Assembly (NCBI GenBank): GCA_016187335.1
Contig: JACPJW010000001.1
Coordinates: 254,547 to 318,546 of the forward strand
Reading direction: 5' to 3'
Length of the DNA stretch: 64,000 nucleotides
DNA from: Candidatus Aenigmatarchaeota archaeon
Lineage (GTDB): Archaea; Aenigmatarchaeota; Aenigmatarchaeia; GW2011-AR5
The position numbers were made by a program, and so were the translations under genes. The notes beneath the pieces are model-generated. The model searched no databases. It was given only the letters and a program-made list of their open reading frames with translations, and was not told the DNA's origin. Below are positions 40,993 to 49,721 of the stretch, piece after piece. Each line of letters starts with the position of its first letter. The stretch's first letter is position 1.

Positions 40993-41343
40993 ATGACGCG
41001 TGTTCTCACAGGCGGCACTTTTAATAAAATTCACAAAGGTCATGTAGAACTTTTGAAACGTGCCAAAAAACTCGGGCATCTGATAGTTGTGATTGCGCAT
41101 AATAATCATAACAAAAAACCTTATACCATTCCTGCTGAGAAAAGAAAGAAAATAGTAGAGAAACTAAAAATTGCTGAGAAAGTGATAATAGGCGATCATG
41201 ATAGATTTGCAGGGGTAATAGAAAGAGAAAAGCCTGATGTAATCGTTCTGGGCTACGACCAAAATCTTCCTGACAAAGAAACCAAAGAATTGGTAGCGAA
41301 AATGGGCATAAAAGTTATAAGATTGAAAAAATTTAGCGTGTAA
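40993..41343 (+). CDS. Cytidylyltransferase-fold nucleotidyltransferase
   Basis: A 116-residue protein with LTGGTFNKIHKGHVELL (HxGH nucleotidyl-transfer motif) and VLGYDQN. It is near archaeal FAD synthetase RibL and glycerol-phosphate cytidylyltransferases but lacks the usual ISST segment and is shorter, so its substrate remains open. ATG 40993 is chosen over 40963. Confidence 0.72.
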   Translation: MTRVLTGGTFNKIHKGHVELLKRAKKLGHLIVVIAHNNHNKKPYTIPAEKRKKIVEKLKIAEKVIIGDHDRFAGVIEREKPDVIVLGYDQNLPDKETKELVAKMGIKVIRLKKFSV

Positions 41344-42412
41344 CTTCCTGCTTCCTCACAAAATCATAAAGCTCCTTCGCCTTGCCCTTTTCGAAATGGA
41401 TCCTTATCGGCTTTATCATTTTGTCGATGTAAACGGCAGCGGCATTTTTAAGGTCAGCAGGATGCAAATCTCCTTTTGCAAACGCCTGCTCTAATTCGTT
41501 GTAAGAGGAAAAAACAGCATCGCCGCCGAACTTTGCAGGGCGCTCTATCTTCATTTTGTCAAATTTCCTGAAAACAAGATATTTGCAGTATTCCAGGACC
41601 GGATTATTGTGTATTTCTTTCGCCGGGCAAAAAGCATTGTTTAATTTCTTTTTGATTTCATCGGCGCTGTCGTGGACAAAAACAGCTGTGGACGGCTTGC
41701 TCTTGCTCATTTTTGAGCTTATCTCAGCGTCCTTCTTTTTGTCATCCTCAAAGCCTTCGGGCTGCTTTATTCCTTCCAGACCCATCAGCATGTGGTGGGA
41801 AACAATCACAGGCGACCACCAGCCAAGCTTAGGTCCTACTTCGCGCGCAAGCATGTTCGCCCTGCGCTGGTCAAGCCCAAGCTGGCATATATCTGCCTCT
41901 AGTTCAAATATGTCCGCGGTCTGCATCATCGGGTAGAAGTATTGCGCTACTTCTTTCATTTCCCCTTCCTTCCTGCCCATTATTGTCAGCGCACGCGTGG
42001 CCCTCTGCACTGTCGTGTGCTTCGCAATCAGTATTACTTTTTTCCAGTATTCCGTCCTGCTCGCTATGTCCGAAGCCCAGACATATTCAGCGTTTTTCAC
42101 GCCCGCGGCTTTCCACACTTCTATGAAATACTTGCCGACGGTTTGTATTTTTTCCAGGTCGCCGCCCATCTTGTTGTTGACCCATGCGTGCCAGTCGGCA
42201 ATGAATAGTTTGAATCTAACGCCTGCCTTGTGCATGTCCTCAAGAAGCAGCGGCCTGAATACTCCGAACGCTATATGGGCCTCGCCTGAAGGTTCGAATC
42301 CGTCATAAGCTATTGGATGCTTTTTTTGTTCAAGAAGCGATTTTAGCTCCTCCTTGGTTACTATTTCCTCGCCGACGCTTTCGATGTATCTAAGCCTTTG
42401 TTCGGTAGTCAT
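41333..42412 (-). CDS. tyrS: Tyrosyl-tRNA synthetase, archaeal type
   Basis: The 359-residue class I enzyme has YDGFEPSGEAHIAFG (HIGH-like), FIADWHAWVNN, QTADIFELEADICQLG and KMSKSKP. It has no S4 C-terminal domain, as expected in archaea. It converges on the nucleotidyltransferase gene with an 11-bp overlap. Confidence 0.93.
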   Translation of the reverse strand: MTTEQRLRYIESVGEEIVTKEELKSLLEQKKHPIAYDGFEPSGEAHIAFGVFRPLLLEDMHKAGVRFKLFIADWHAWVNNKMGGDLEKIQTVGKYFIEVWKAAGVKNAEYVWASDIASRTEYWKKVILIAKHTTVQRATRALTIMGRKEGEMKEVAQYFYPMMQTADIFELEADICQLGLDQRRANMLAREVGPKLGWWSPVIVSHHMLMGLEGIKQPEGFEDDKKKDAEISSKMSKSKPSTAVFVHDSADEIKKKLNNAFCPAKEIHNNPVLEYCKYLVFRKFDKMKIERPAKFGGDAVFSSYNELEQAFAKGDLHPADLKNAAAVYIDKMIKPIRIHFEKGKAKELYDFVRKQEVTR

Positions 42413-42465
42413 TATAGCACCTTTTTAAATTATGATTTAAGTGTATAAATAAAACTGTGATACAC

Positions 42466-43710
42466 ATGAAAATCAAACTTCTTGGCAGCGGCGACGAAGT
42501 CGGAAAAAGCTGCCTTATTGTTTCCGACAAAAGCAAAGGCGTAGTGCTTGACTGCGGCGTGAAGCTGCAGCCGGAGCCGCCGACGTACCCGCGCGTCGCC
42601 GGCGAAGACATTAATGCCTTGATTTTAAGCCACGCGCACCTTGACCATAGCGGCGCGGTGCCCACGCTTTACCGGAAAAATAAGATCCCTGCTTTCATGA
42701 ACGACGTGACTTTCGAGCTGGCCCTGCTGCTGATAAAGGACAGCATGAAAGTAGGGCAAAAACAAGGGTACGGAGTCCCTTATTCAAAGAACGACTTGAA
42801 GCGGTTTGTGAAAAGCGCGAAAATTGTCAATTACCACGAAAAATTCTCGGCCGGAAACTTCCGCTGCTCCCTGTATCCGTCAGGGCATATCCCTGGTTCT
42901 TCTTCTGTGATGCTTCAGGGAAGCAAGAAAGTATTTTACACGTCGGATATCCAGACGCTGGAAAGCCATCTTCTCAACCCGTGCAAGCTCCCTGACAAGG
43001 TCGATACTCTCGTTATAGAAAGCACTTACAGCTACAAGAGCCATCCTCCGCGCGAAATCGAGGAGAAAAAACTCGTCGCTGCCGTTGAGGAGGCTTTGGC
43101 CCGGGAAGAAGCCGCCCTGATACCTGTTTTTGCCGTCGGCAGGGCGCAGGAGATATTGCTCATTCTTTCTGATTACGCAGGCAAAATATCCTTGGACGGC
43201 ATGGCGAAAGGCGCTTCAGAAATCATAATGTCTTATCCGCGGTACCTCAAAGAGCCTGAAAAATTGCGCAAGGTTTTGAAAAAGGTTAATTTCGTTCGCA
43301 GCCAGAAAGACAGGGAAGATGCGCTGAAAAGAAATCCGATAATTATCTCGTCTGCCGGGATGCTCGGCGGCGGCCCTGCAATCAGTTATTTGAGGAGCAT
43401 CAGGAAAAGGCCGGAATCCAAGGTGCTTTTCTGCGGCTTCCTTGTGGAGGAATCGCCAGGAAGGAATTTAATAGAAACAAAGATATTCAAGACAGCCGAG
43501 GAGCAGTTTGACGTTCACTGCGATGTGCAGAGGTTCGAGATGAGCGCCCATGCCGACAGAAGCGGGCTGTTCAAAATCATTGAGAAAACAAGGCCGGAAA
43601 CGGTTGTCTGCGTGCACGGCGAGCACTGCAGGGATTTTGCCAAGGAAATTTCTTCCAGATTTTCAATAAACGCCTTTGCTCCGAAAGACGGGGAAGAAAT
43701 AAGGGTGTAA
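42466..43710 (+). CDS. Beta-CASP metallo-beta-lactamase RNase (aCPSF-like)
   Basis: The 414-residue protein has the MBL motif SHAHLDHSG, GHIPGS, TSDIQT, the beta-CASP region with PVFAVGRAQEILLIL and the C-terminal MSAHADR and VHGEH. It has no KH domains, so it is of the aCPSF2 kind. It should process or degrade RNA. TATAAATA lies at 42444-42451. ATG 42466 is preferred to GTG 42457. Confidence 0.88.
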   Translation: MKIKLLGSGDEVGKSCLIVSDKSKGVVLDCGVKLQPEPPTYPRVAGEDINALILSHAHLDHSGAVPTLYRKNKIPAFMNDVTFELALLLIKDSMKVGQKQGYGVPYSKNDLKRFVKSAKIVNYHEKFSAGNFRCSLYPSGHIPGSSSVMLQGSKKVFYTSDIQTLESHLLNPCKLPDKVDTLVIESTYSYKSHPPREIEEKKLVAAVEEALAREEAALIPVFAVGRAQEILLILSDYAGKISLDGMAKGASEIIMSYPRYLKEPEKLRKVLKKVNFVRSQKDREDALKRNPIIISSAGMLGGGPAISYLRSIRKRPESKVLFCGFLVEESPGRNLIETKIFKTAEEQFDVHCDVQRFEMSAHADRSGLFKIIEKTRPETVVCVHGEHCRDFAKEISSRFSINAFAPKDGEEIRV

Positions 43711-43760
43711 ATTCCGTTTCCTTGTTCTTCTTTTAAAGATAATCAAAACTAGCATTTATT

Positions 43761-44789
43761 ATGATAGAAATCCCAGGCGATTACGGCGAGGGCGGCGGCC
43801 AGATAATCAGAACAGCAATAGCGTTATCCGCTGTAACAGGAAAGCCGTGCAGAATCAGCAGCATAAGAGCGAAGCGGGCGAAGCCGGGTCTGCAGACGCA
43901 GCATCTTGAAGGTGTAAAAGCACTGGCAAAATTATGCGGTGCGGATGTCAAAGGCGCGCATCTCGGTTCTACTGAACTGGCTTTCAGCCCGCAGAAAATA
44001 AAGGGCGGCAACATTTCCATAAGCATTCCTACAGCCGGAAGCACCGGGCTTGTTCTGCAGGGTTTGATGATAGCCGCAATCCATGCTGACAAAGCCGTTA
44101 ATATTTCAATCAGCGGGGGCGCGACAAACGGCAAGTGGGCAATGCCGCTGAACTACGCAAAGCAAGTCCTGCTGCCGCTGCTTGGAAAAATGGGCTATAA
44201 AGCTGAGATTGATGTGGAGCGCTACGGATATTATCCGAAAGGCGGTGCGGTTGTCTCTGTAGTTATTGAACCGTGTAAGCTTTCGCCGCTGGTGTTGCTG
44301 GAAAGGGGGGAAATTGTTTCTGTTAATGGCGTATCCCACGCCTCCAAAGAACTGACGAAAAACAACGTGGCGGAACGCCAGCAGAAAGCTGCGCGTGATG
44401 TGATTTTCAAGGAACTGAAAATTACAGCCGACGTCAGGTCGCGGTATAATGACACGGCATGCCCAGGCTCTGCCATCGATCTGTGGGCAAAATGTGAAAA
44501 CTCTGTTTTGGGCTCCGATGGATTAGGCGAGCGCGGAAAGCGCGCCGAGGATGTTGGCAAGGAAGCTGCTGAAAAATTGGTGCAGCAGCTGCGGAGCGGC
44601 GCTGCTGTGGATGAGCATGCCGAGGACCAGCTGATACCTTACATGGCTCTGGCGGCAGAAAGCGGCACAAGCAGCATCAAGGTGCCTGTGCTGACTGAAC
44701 ACACGCAGACAAACATCTGGGTCGTCGAGAAATTTCTGGACGTGAAGTTTGAAATGGAAGGAAGCGTGCTTCATTGCAAGAAATTGTAA
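43761..44789 (+). CDS. rtcA: RNA 3'-terminal phosphate cyclase
   Basis: The 342-residue enzyme converts RNA 3'-phosphates to 2',3'-cyclic phosphates. It has GDYGEGGGQIIRTAIALS, KPGLQTQHLEG, GSTGLVLQG, RGYYPKGGA-type sequence (RYGYYPKGG) and EHTQTNIWV with the guanosine/adenylate-accepting His. Its location beside an RNase suggests RNA end metabolism, possibly including tRNA splicing products. Confidence 0.93.
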   Translation: MIEIPGDYGEGGGQIIRTAIALSAVTGKPCRISSIRAKRAKPGLQTQHLEGVKALAKLCGADVKGAHLGSTELAFSPQKIKGGNISISIPTAGSTGLVLQGLMIAAIHADKAVNISISGGATNGKWAMPLNYAKQVLLPLLGKMGYKAEIDVERYGYYPKGGAVVSVVIEPCKLSPLVLLERGEIVSVNGVSHASKELTKNNVAERQQKAARDVIFKELKITADVRSRYNDTACPGSAIDLWAKCENSVLGSDGLGERGKRAEDVGKEAAEKLVQQLRSGAAVDEHAEDQLIPYMALAAESGTSSIKVPVLTEHTQTNIWVVEKFLDVKFEMEGSVLHCKKL

Positions 44790-44828
44790 AGATGAAGCCA
44801 TGCGCCAGATTACTTTTTGAATTTCTAA

Positions 44829-44875
44829 TAATATTTTCTTTTCCGTAGAGGCTTTTCTTTTCAAAAGAAAGGGCT
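44829..44875. repeat. Free-standing hairpin repeat copy A
   Basis: AATATTTTCTTTTCCGTAGA, then GGCTTTTCTTT and its complement, ending AAAGGGCT. It lies between two convergent genes, 39 kb from the tRNA copies, and its first 17 bases are identical to the corresponding part of copy B. Confidence 0.7.
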
Positions 44876-44876
44876 C

Positions 44877-45092
44877 TTAGAACATGAACCTCTTCTGCTT
44901 CTTCTTGGACATTTTTATGGTAAGCATATTCTTGTCAAGAAACGCGTCAAGCTTTTTGTGGTCTATTGTTTCCGGCAGCGTTATGCGCATTATTACCTCG
45001 TCGTTGTTCTCTTCCACGTCCACGGGCAGGTCAATAAAATGCCTGAAGTCCTTTTCCCAGTAGAATATATACTCGTTTTTTTTCCTTGGCAT
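44877..45092 (-). CDS. Short Hsp20-like protein
   Basis: A 71-residue protein with VDVEENNDEVIMRITLPETI and LDAFLDKNMLTIKM, which resemble the first and later strands of an alpha-crystallin domain. It is too short for a complete Hsp20. It may be a truncated or minimal member. It is preceded by an AT-rich leader and followed by repeat copy A. Confidence 0.55.
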   Translation of the reverse strand: MPRKKNEYIFYWEKDFRHFIDLPVDVEENNDEVIMRITLPETIDHKKLDAFLDKNMLTIKMSKKKQKRFMF

Positions 45093-45220
45093 CCAGACAC
45101 CTGATTTCTCTGTTCAAAGTGTATCATATTTGAACTTATACTTAAAATAATTTTTGCTTTCCTCCTTCTTGGTAAACTTTATATTTCAGACTGTTTGGAA
45201 TCATGTTTCACTTTGCTGCT

Positions 45221-46033
45221 CTATACGGCTGCGGTGGAATATAATTCCATTTCCCTTCCTATTAAGTCATGGGCATTTATCGCGTGATAATGTCCGTTCT
45301 CCACGATAATAAGGTTGCCCTTTGCCGCTACGACCGTGCCGGATATTTCTTTTCCGCTGCCGACTGCGAATTTCTTCGGGTGGCTGGGAACCCTGTCAAG
45401 GCGGTAATGTTTCCTGAAGTCGTGTATTTCGGGGTATATCATGTGCTGCGCAAAATCAGTTTTTTTAAGCCTGCTTATGGCGTTGAACAAGGCAACAGCC
45501 GCGTTGTTGGGGTTGCCGAAAATCAGTTCGTGCTTTTTGTCGCCCCATACCCTGTCGACGACGCCGATGGATTTCATTATTTCGTGTTCCAGTTTTCTTG
45601 CAATGAAACCGTCCTTGACAACGCCCACCTTGGCGGCCATGTCCGCTCCCTGCTCCACCAGCCTTTCAAGAACGCGGAACTCCATGCTTATGCCTACCTT
45701 GACCAGGGAATCAAAAGCGGCAAGGTACACAAAATACCTCTCTTCCTTGCAGTCCTCCCTTCTTTTCAGGTTGATGCACTGCGACCCGTCGCACTGGACG
45801 CAGAGAAAGAAGTCGTCGCGCAGCCTGCATTCGTTGCAGTAATATCCCTTTTCGATTACGGCGCTGTTGGGGCACTTCACGTGCTTTCCCTTGGCAAAAT
45901 GGCCTATGCATTTCTTCTCGCCTATCTTCAAAGAAATTCTAGAATCAAATAACCGCAGCCTTTCAAACCCGTTGCCGTTGTTGAATACCAGGAACGGCTC
46001 CCAGTTCTCCCATTTGTATTTTACTGCCTGCAT
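45221..46033 (-). CDS. DUF2797 family protein (zinc ribbon plus GIY-YIG-like domain)
   Basis: The 270-residue protein has CIGHFAKGKHVKC, CNECRLRDDFFLC and CDGSQC clusters (zinc), then YFVYLAAFDSLVKVGIS, which matches the YIG-like strand of DUF2797, with R residues and a QGAD turn. Function unknown, nucleic-acid nuclease suspected. The start ATG lies within the end of the upstream ORF. Confidence 0.78.
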   Translation of the reverse strand: MQAVKYKWENWEPFLVFNNGNGFERLRLFDSRISLKIGEKKCIGHFAKGKHVKCPNSAVIEKGYYCNECRLRDDFFLCVQCDGSQCINLKRREDCKEERYFVYLAAFDSLVKVGISMEFRVLERLVEQGADMAAKVGVVKDGFIARKLEHEIMKSIGVVDRVWGDKKHELIFGNPNNAAVALFNAISRLKKTDFAQHMIYPEIHDFRKHYRLDRVPSHPKKFAVGSGKEISGTVVAAKGNLIIVENGHYHAINAHDLIGREMELYSTAAV

Positions 46034-46607
46034 CCAATCGCCTGTACTTCTTCAGCGCCTTTTCGAGGTTGCTGTCAATCCATAAGTTTCTCTTTAGCGC
46101 TTCAAATAAGCTTTTCGCTTTTGCTTCGTATGCTTTATTCCTTGTCAGCTGGTGCAGCATCTCGGCTGCCGTGCTGTCCACGGCGTAAAAGGCAACCCAC
46201 GGCGCGCTCAGGCTTAGGTAATCAGCGAAGCTTTCAGGCTTCCTGCCGGCTGTTTTTGCGTACATGTAGTACAGGTAATCGTCCTTCAGCAGCTTTGCCG
46301 TTTCCCTGAATGCCATGACATCCTCGATGAGCTGCGGCAGCCCCATCGGCCTTATGAATATCCTGTTCAGGCTTTCGGTGAACATGGAGCGCAGCGCCTT
46401 CCTGTCATGCTCCGCGAGGAATGCGTTCATCCTGCTTACTGATAATGTCGCCCTGCTTTCCTCAATTATCAGCGCGTCTATTTCTGCTATCCTGAATTCT
46501 ATTGTGTCAAGAGGGATCTTGTTCGGGAATTTCTTTATGCTTTCATCAAATAAAGAAGAAGCGAATGCCTCGTTTTTATTCCGCCTGACTTTTTTCACGA
46601 TTCGCAT
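45963..46607 (-). CDS. Hypothetical helical protein overlapping the DUF2797 gene
   Basis: A 214-residue protein rich in helices, basic at the N-terminus (RIVKKVRRNKNEA). The last 24 residues overlap the DUF2797 gene in another frame and look like a shadow of it, so a lost stop or a small frameshift near 46033 is possible. No family recognised. Confidence 0.55.
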   Translation of the reverse strand: MRIVKKVRRNKNEAFASSLFDESIKKFPNKIPLDTIEFRIAEIDALIIEESRATLSVSRMNAFLAEHDRKALRSMFTESLNRIFIRPMGLPQLIEDVMAFRETAKLLKDDYLYYMYAKTAGRKPESFADYLSLSAPWVAFYAVDSTAAEMLHQLTRNKAYEAKAKSLFEALKRNLWIDSNLEKALKKYRRLDAGSKIQMGELGAVPGIQQRQRV

Positions 46608-46623
46608 AATTTATTATTGCCGG

Positions 46624-47469
46624 TTACTTAATATCTTTCCACTGCTTGATTGCCCGCTCGTAGCCGTCCGTCGTGCTCACGTCTATGCTGGTCCCGTCGT
46701 GGACAAAGCCGCACAGGTGGCCTTCTTTTGCCAGCCTGTCGAAAAGGTCTTCTATCATGAATTTTCCTTTCTGGACGTATTTGATTATGTCCGGCTCGAA
46801 AATATGGAATCCCGTGCTTATCAGGTTCGAAGGCGCCTCGCTTTTTCTCGGCTTCTCGACGAATTCAAGTATCTGGTTGCCCCTCATTTTCACGACGCCG
46901 AAGGAGCTTATGTCGTCGCTCGTTCTGAGGAGCAGCGTTGCGGCGCTTCCCTGCTTTTTGTGAAAATCAAGCACTGACTGTATGTCCGGGTCCATAAGCG
47001 TGTCCACGTTAAGCATGCCGAACGTGTCGGTTATGTGCTCCTCTGCGAGCTTCAGGGCGCCTGCCGTCCCCAGGGGCTTCTGCTCCACTATGTAATTTAT
47101 GTTCACGCCGAATTTTGACCCGTCGCCGAAATAGTCCACGATTTTTTCGTACATGTAGCCTACGGCAATTATGAGGTTCCTCACTCCGTTTTTCTTCAGC
47201 ATGCTTATCTGGTGCTCTAGAATGGGTTTTCCATGTATCGGTATGAGCGGCTTCGGAATTTCATAGGTGATCGGCCTCAGCTTTACACCTTCGCCGCCTG
47301 CCATTATAAGCACGGTATCCAGCTGCGGTATGTCCATGGATTTCAGGACCAGCTGCTCGATTGCGTGCGACCTGTTTCTTACGTCCTTGCCGTTGACGAG
47401 CCTGTCGACTTTCCTCAGAACAGAAGAATCAAGGGTTATCGTTATTCTTTCCTTTTTATCCCTTTTCAT
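46624..47469 (-). CDS. Ribbon-helix-helix domain fused to sugar-1-phosphate nucleotidyltransferase
   Basis: Residues 7-48 form a CopG/MetJ-type ribbon-helix-helix: ERITITLDSSVLRKVDRLV and RNRSHAIEQLVLKSM. Residues 52-281 form a nucleotidyltransferase with MAGGEGVKLRPITYEIPKPLIP, EHQISMLKKNGV, the EQKPLGTAGAL segment and the metal Asp in NVDTL. The enzyme half resembles guanylyl- and hexose-1-phosphate transferases such as HddC. Divergent from the heptose operon with 87 bp between, and a palindrome overlaps its start codon. A trigger enzyme that senses sugar nucleotide and controls both genes is my inference. Confidence 0.85.
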   Translation of the reverse strand: MKRDKKERITITLDSSVLRKVDRLVNGKDVRNRSHAIEQLVLKSMDIPQLDTVLIMAGGEGVKLRPITYEIPKPLIPIHGKPILEHQISMLKKNGVRNLIIAVGYMYEKIVDYFGDGSKFGVNINYIVEQKPLGTAGALKLAEEHITDTFGMLNVDTLMDPDIQSVLDFHKKQGSAATLLLRTSDDISSFGVVKMRGNQILEFVEKPRKSEAPSNLISTGFHIFEPDIIKYVQKGKFMIEDLFDRLAKEGHLCGFVHDGTSIDVSTTDGYERAIKQWKDIK

Positions 47470-47530
47470 AGTATGAAAAAGTATGAAAAGTATTTAAGGA
47501 TAGGTAAATTATGTGAAAAAGTATGATAAT
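47463..47530. promoter_or_regulatory. Palindrome and GTATGAAAAA direct repeats in the divergent promoter
   Basis: TTTTCATA-G-TATGAAAA (47463-47479) is a perfect palindrome. GTATGAAAAA recurs at 47471 and 47481 (10 bp, one turn apart), with TGTGAAAAA at 47512 and GTATGATAA at 47521. They flank the TATTTAAG TATA-like sequence at 47490-47497. This fits an operator array for a dimeric RHH protein. Confidence 0.55.
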
Positions 47531-47556
47531 TTCCTTGCTGTGTCGGAGACGATAAA

Positions 47557-49131
47557 ATGATTTCAAAAGCCAAGGCGCCTGTGCGCATATCCTTCGGTAC
47601 CTGCGGCGATACCGATTACTATATAGACCTCATAAAATGGGGCAATGGCATCAACGCAACCGTAGACCTGTATTCTTACTGCGAGGTTCATAAAAGGGAC
47701 GACAAAAAAATTGTCTTGCGGTCGCTGGAAACAGGGCAGGTCATTGCCTTTGATTCCGTGGAAGATATAGAGCCGGGCGGCAGGGAACTGAACCTGATGA
47801 AGGCTGTTGTGAAGCATTACAAAAACGGCGGGGTTGAAGTGATAACCCACACCGATGCCCCTCTGGAAAGCGGGCTTGGAGGGAGTGCTGCGCACGCCGT
47901 TGCGATGATAAGGGCATTTGACCAGCTCAACGGCATAAAAAGAACCCCCGAAGAAGTTGCAAAGCTTGCGTACGATATTGAAAGGAATGTCGTCGGGATT
48001 GAAGGCGGGTACCAGGACCAGTGGTCATCCTCTTACGGCGGCATGAATTACATGGAATTCACTGCAGAAGGGGTAAAGATAACCCCGCTGAAGCTCAACG
48101 GATCTGAGCTGAATTTTCTTGAGAAAAATACTATCCTTGTTTTCGTTCCCAGGGAAGGCGAGGGAAAAGCGGTGCATTTTGAGCAGAGAAAGAAGGGACA
48201 GGAAAGCGTTCCTCTCCTGATGATGAAAAGAGAAAACGTGCTGAGGCTGAAAGATGCGCTGGAAAGGAGGAAATTCGGCGAGATCGGAAGCATTCTGCAT
48301 TTTGACTGGAAAATAAAAAAACAGCTTGCGCCGGGCATATCAAACAAGCGCATAGACGAGATTTATGATGCCGCTATAGGTGCCGGCGCGCTGGGCGGCA
48401 GGTTCATAGGAGCGGGTGCCGGAGGCTCTGCTATTTTCTTTTGCCCGGATAAAAGGGAGGAAGTCTTAAGGGCTCTGGAGAAGGCCGGCACGAAAGAAAT
48501 CAGGTACGGCTTCGAGAGGCATCACGCCCAGAAGGATTATAAAGAGCCGATAAATGAAAGGATTGCGGAACATGCCTCGCTGATGGAAAAGATCCTGCAG
48601 GACGGGGAAATAACGGAAAAGGCGCACCAGATAACAAACAAGATAGTAGAATGCTACAAGAACGACGGCAAGGTCGTCGTCTTCGGGAACGGCGGCTCCG
48701 CGGCCGACGCGCAGCATATTGTTGCGGAGCTCGTGAACAAGTTCAAGATTGACAGGCCGATGCTGAATGCGATCGCGCTTACTGTGAACACGTCAATACT
48801 CACGTCAATAGCCAACGATTCCACGTACGACGAGGTGTTTTCCCGCCAGATAGAGTTCCTCGTTGATTCCCGGGATGTTGTCATAGGGATAAGCACAAGC
48901 GGAAAGGCGGTAAACGTCATGAAAGCGCTGAAAAAAGCGAAGGAAAGGGGAGCTGTGGTTGTTTATTTCACCGGCAAGGACGGCGGCATGATAAGCAATA
49001 TGTGCGAAAAAGACGGCACCATAGACATTTCGCTGAAAGTTCCCCACACAAAAACGGAAAGGATACAGGAAGGCCACATGATTTTCGGTCATATAATATG
49101 CGAGCTCGTTGAAAGCGAGCTTTACGGCTGA
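47557..49131 (+). CDS. hddA-gmhA: Fused D-glycero-D-manno-heptose-7-phosphate kinase and sedoheptulose-7-phosphate isomerase
   Basis: Residues 1-330 form a GHMP kinase with KAPVRISFGTCGDTDYY, PLESGLGGSAAHAVAM (ATP loop) and GAGAGGSAIFF, as in HddA. Residues 345-524 form a SIS isomerase with GNGGSAADAQH (about 377-387), ISTSGKAVNVMKAL and GHMIFGHIICELVE, as in GmhA. Isomerase converts sedoheptulose-7-P to heptose-7-P and the kinase makes the 1,7-bisphosphate, so the fusion could channel the first two steps. GGAGACG precedes the ATG. Confidence 0.9.
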   Translation: MISKAKAPVRISFGTCGDTDYYIDLIKWGNGINATVDLYSYCEVHKRDDKKIVLRSLETGQVIAFDSVEDIEPGGRELNLMKAVVKHYKNGGVEVITHTDAPLESGLGGSAAHAVAMIRAFDQLNGIKRTPEEVAKLAYDIERNVVGIEGGYQDQWSSSYGGMNYMEFTAEGVKITPLKLNGSELNFLEKNTILVFVPREGEGKAVHFEQRKKGQESVPLLMMKRENVLRLKDALERRKFGEIGSILHFDWKIKKQLAPGISNKRIDEIYDAAIGAGALGGRFIGAGAGGSAIFFCPDKREEVLRALEKAGTKEIRYGFERHHAQKDYKEPINERIAEHASLMEKILQDGEITEKAHQITNKIVECYKNDGKVVVFGNGGSAADAQHIVAELVNKFKIDRPMLNAIALTVNTSILTSIANDSTYDEVFSRQIEFLVDSRDVVIGISTSGKAVNVMKALKKAKERGAVVVYFTGKDGGMISNMCEKDGTIDISLKVPHTKTERIQEGHMIFGHIICELVESELYG

Positions 49132-49142
49132 AGGGTGATTTC

Positions 49143-49721
49143 ATGATTGCGACTTTTCTTGACAGGGATGGCGTTATAAACAAGGAAACAACTCTGGGGC
49201 CCGATAAAAAAATAACTGTTTTCAGTAACGCCGCCGAAGCTGTAAAGATGCTCAACAAAATAGGCAAGGTCATTGTCGTCACCAACCAGCCCTGGATAGC
49301 CAGGGGGATGCTGACCGAGGAAGAGCTTGAAGGCGTCCACAGAGAAATGGTGGAAAAATTGGCTGCCAGCGGCGCGAAAATTGACAGCGTTTATTACTGC
49401 CCGCATCACCCGGAAATCCATCATAAGGATGTTCCTGACTGGGCAAGGAAATACCGTGTTGACTGCAGTTGCAGGAAGCCGAAAACAGGCATGCTGGAAC
49501 AGGCTGCACTGGACTTCAAACTGGACCTCAAAAAATGCTTTCTTGTCGGCGACAGAACCGTTGACATACTGGCTGGAAGAAACGCCGGGTGCACGACAAT
49601 TCTTGTCAGGACGGGAGAAGCCGGCATGGATGGGAAATATGAAGCCAGTCCTGACTATGTATGCGAAGACATCTACGATGCCGCGCTGATTATATCAGGA
49701 ATAATGAAGGGTGAAAAATAA
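49143..49721 (+). CDS. gmhB: D,D-heptose 1,7-bisphosphate phosphatase
   Basis: The 192-residue HAD phosphatase has FLDRDGVINKE (nucleophile Asp), VTNQPWIARG, the zinc loop YYCPHHPEIHH with DCSCRKPKTGM, and VGDRTVDILAG. It removes the 7-phosphate to give heptose-1-phosphate. AGGGTGAT precedes ATG 49143; the stop overlaps the next start by one base (TAATG). Confidence 0.9.
   Translation: MIATFLDRDGVINKETTLGPDKKITVFSNAAEAVKMLNKIGKVIVVTNQPWIARGMLTEEELEGVHREMVEKLAASGAKIDSVYYCPHHPEIHHKDVPDWARKYRVDCSCRKPKTGMLEQAALDFKLDLKKCFLVGDRTVDILAGRNAGCTTILVRTGEAGMDGKYEASPDYVCEDIYDAALIISGIMKGEK

Noticed and set aside
42289-42305. T-loop-like GGTTCGAATCC as a tRNA
   Set aside because: It lies in the coding sequence of tyrS (DGFEPSGEAH) and has no matching acceptor or D arm.
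47471-47530. GTATGAAAAA repeats as a CRISPR array
   Set aside because: Units are about 10 bp with no unique spacers of constant length and no cas genes in the window.
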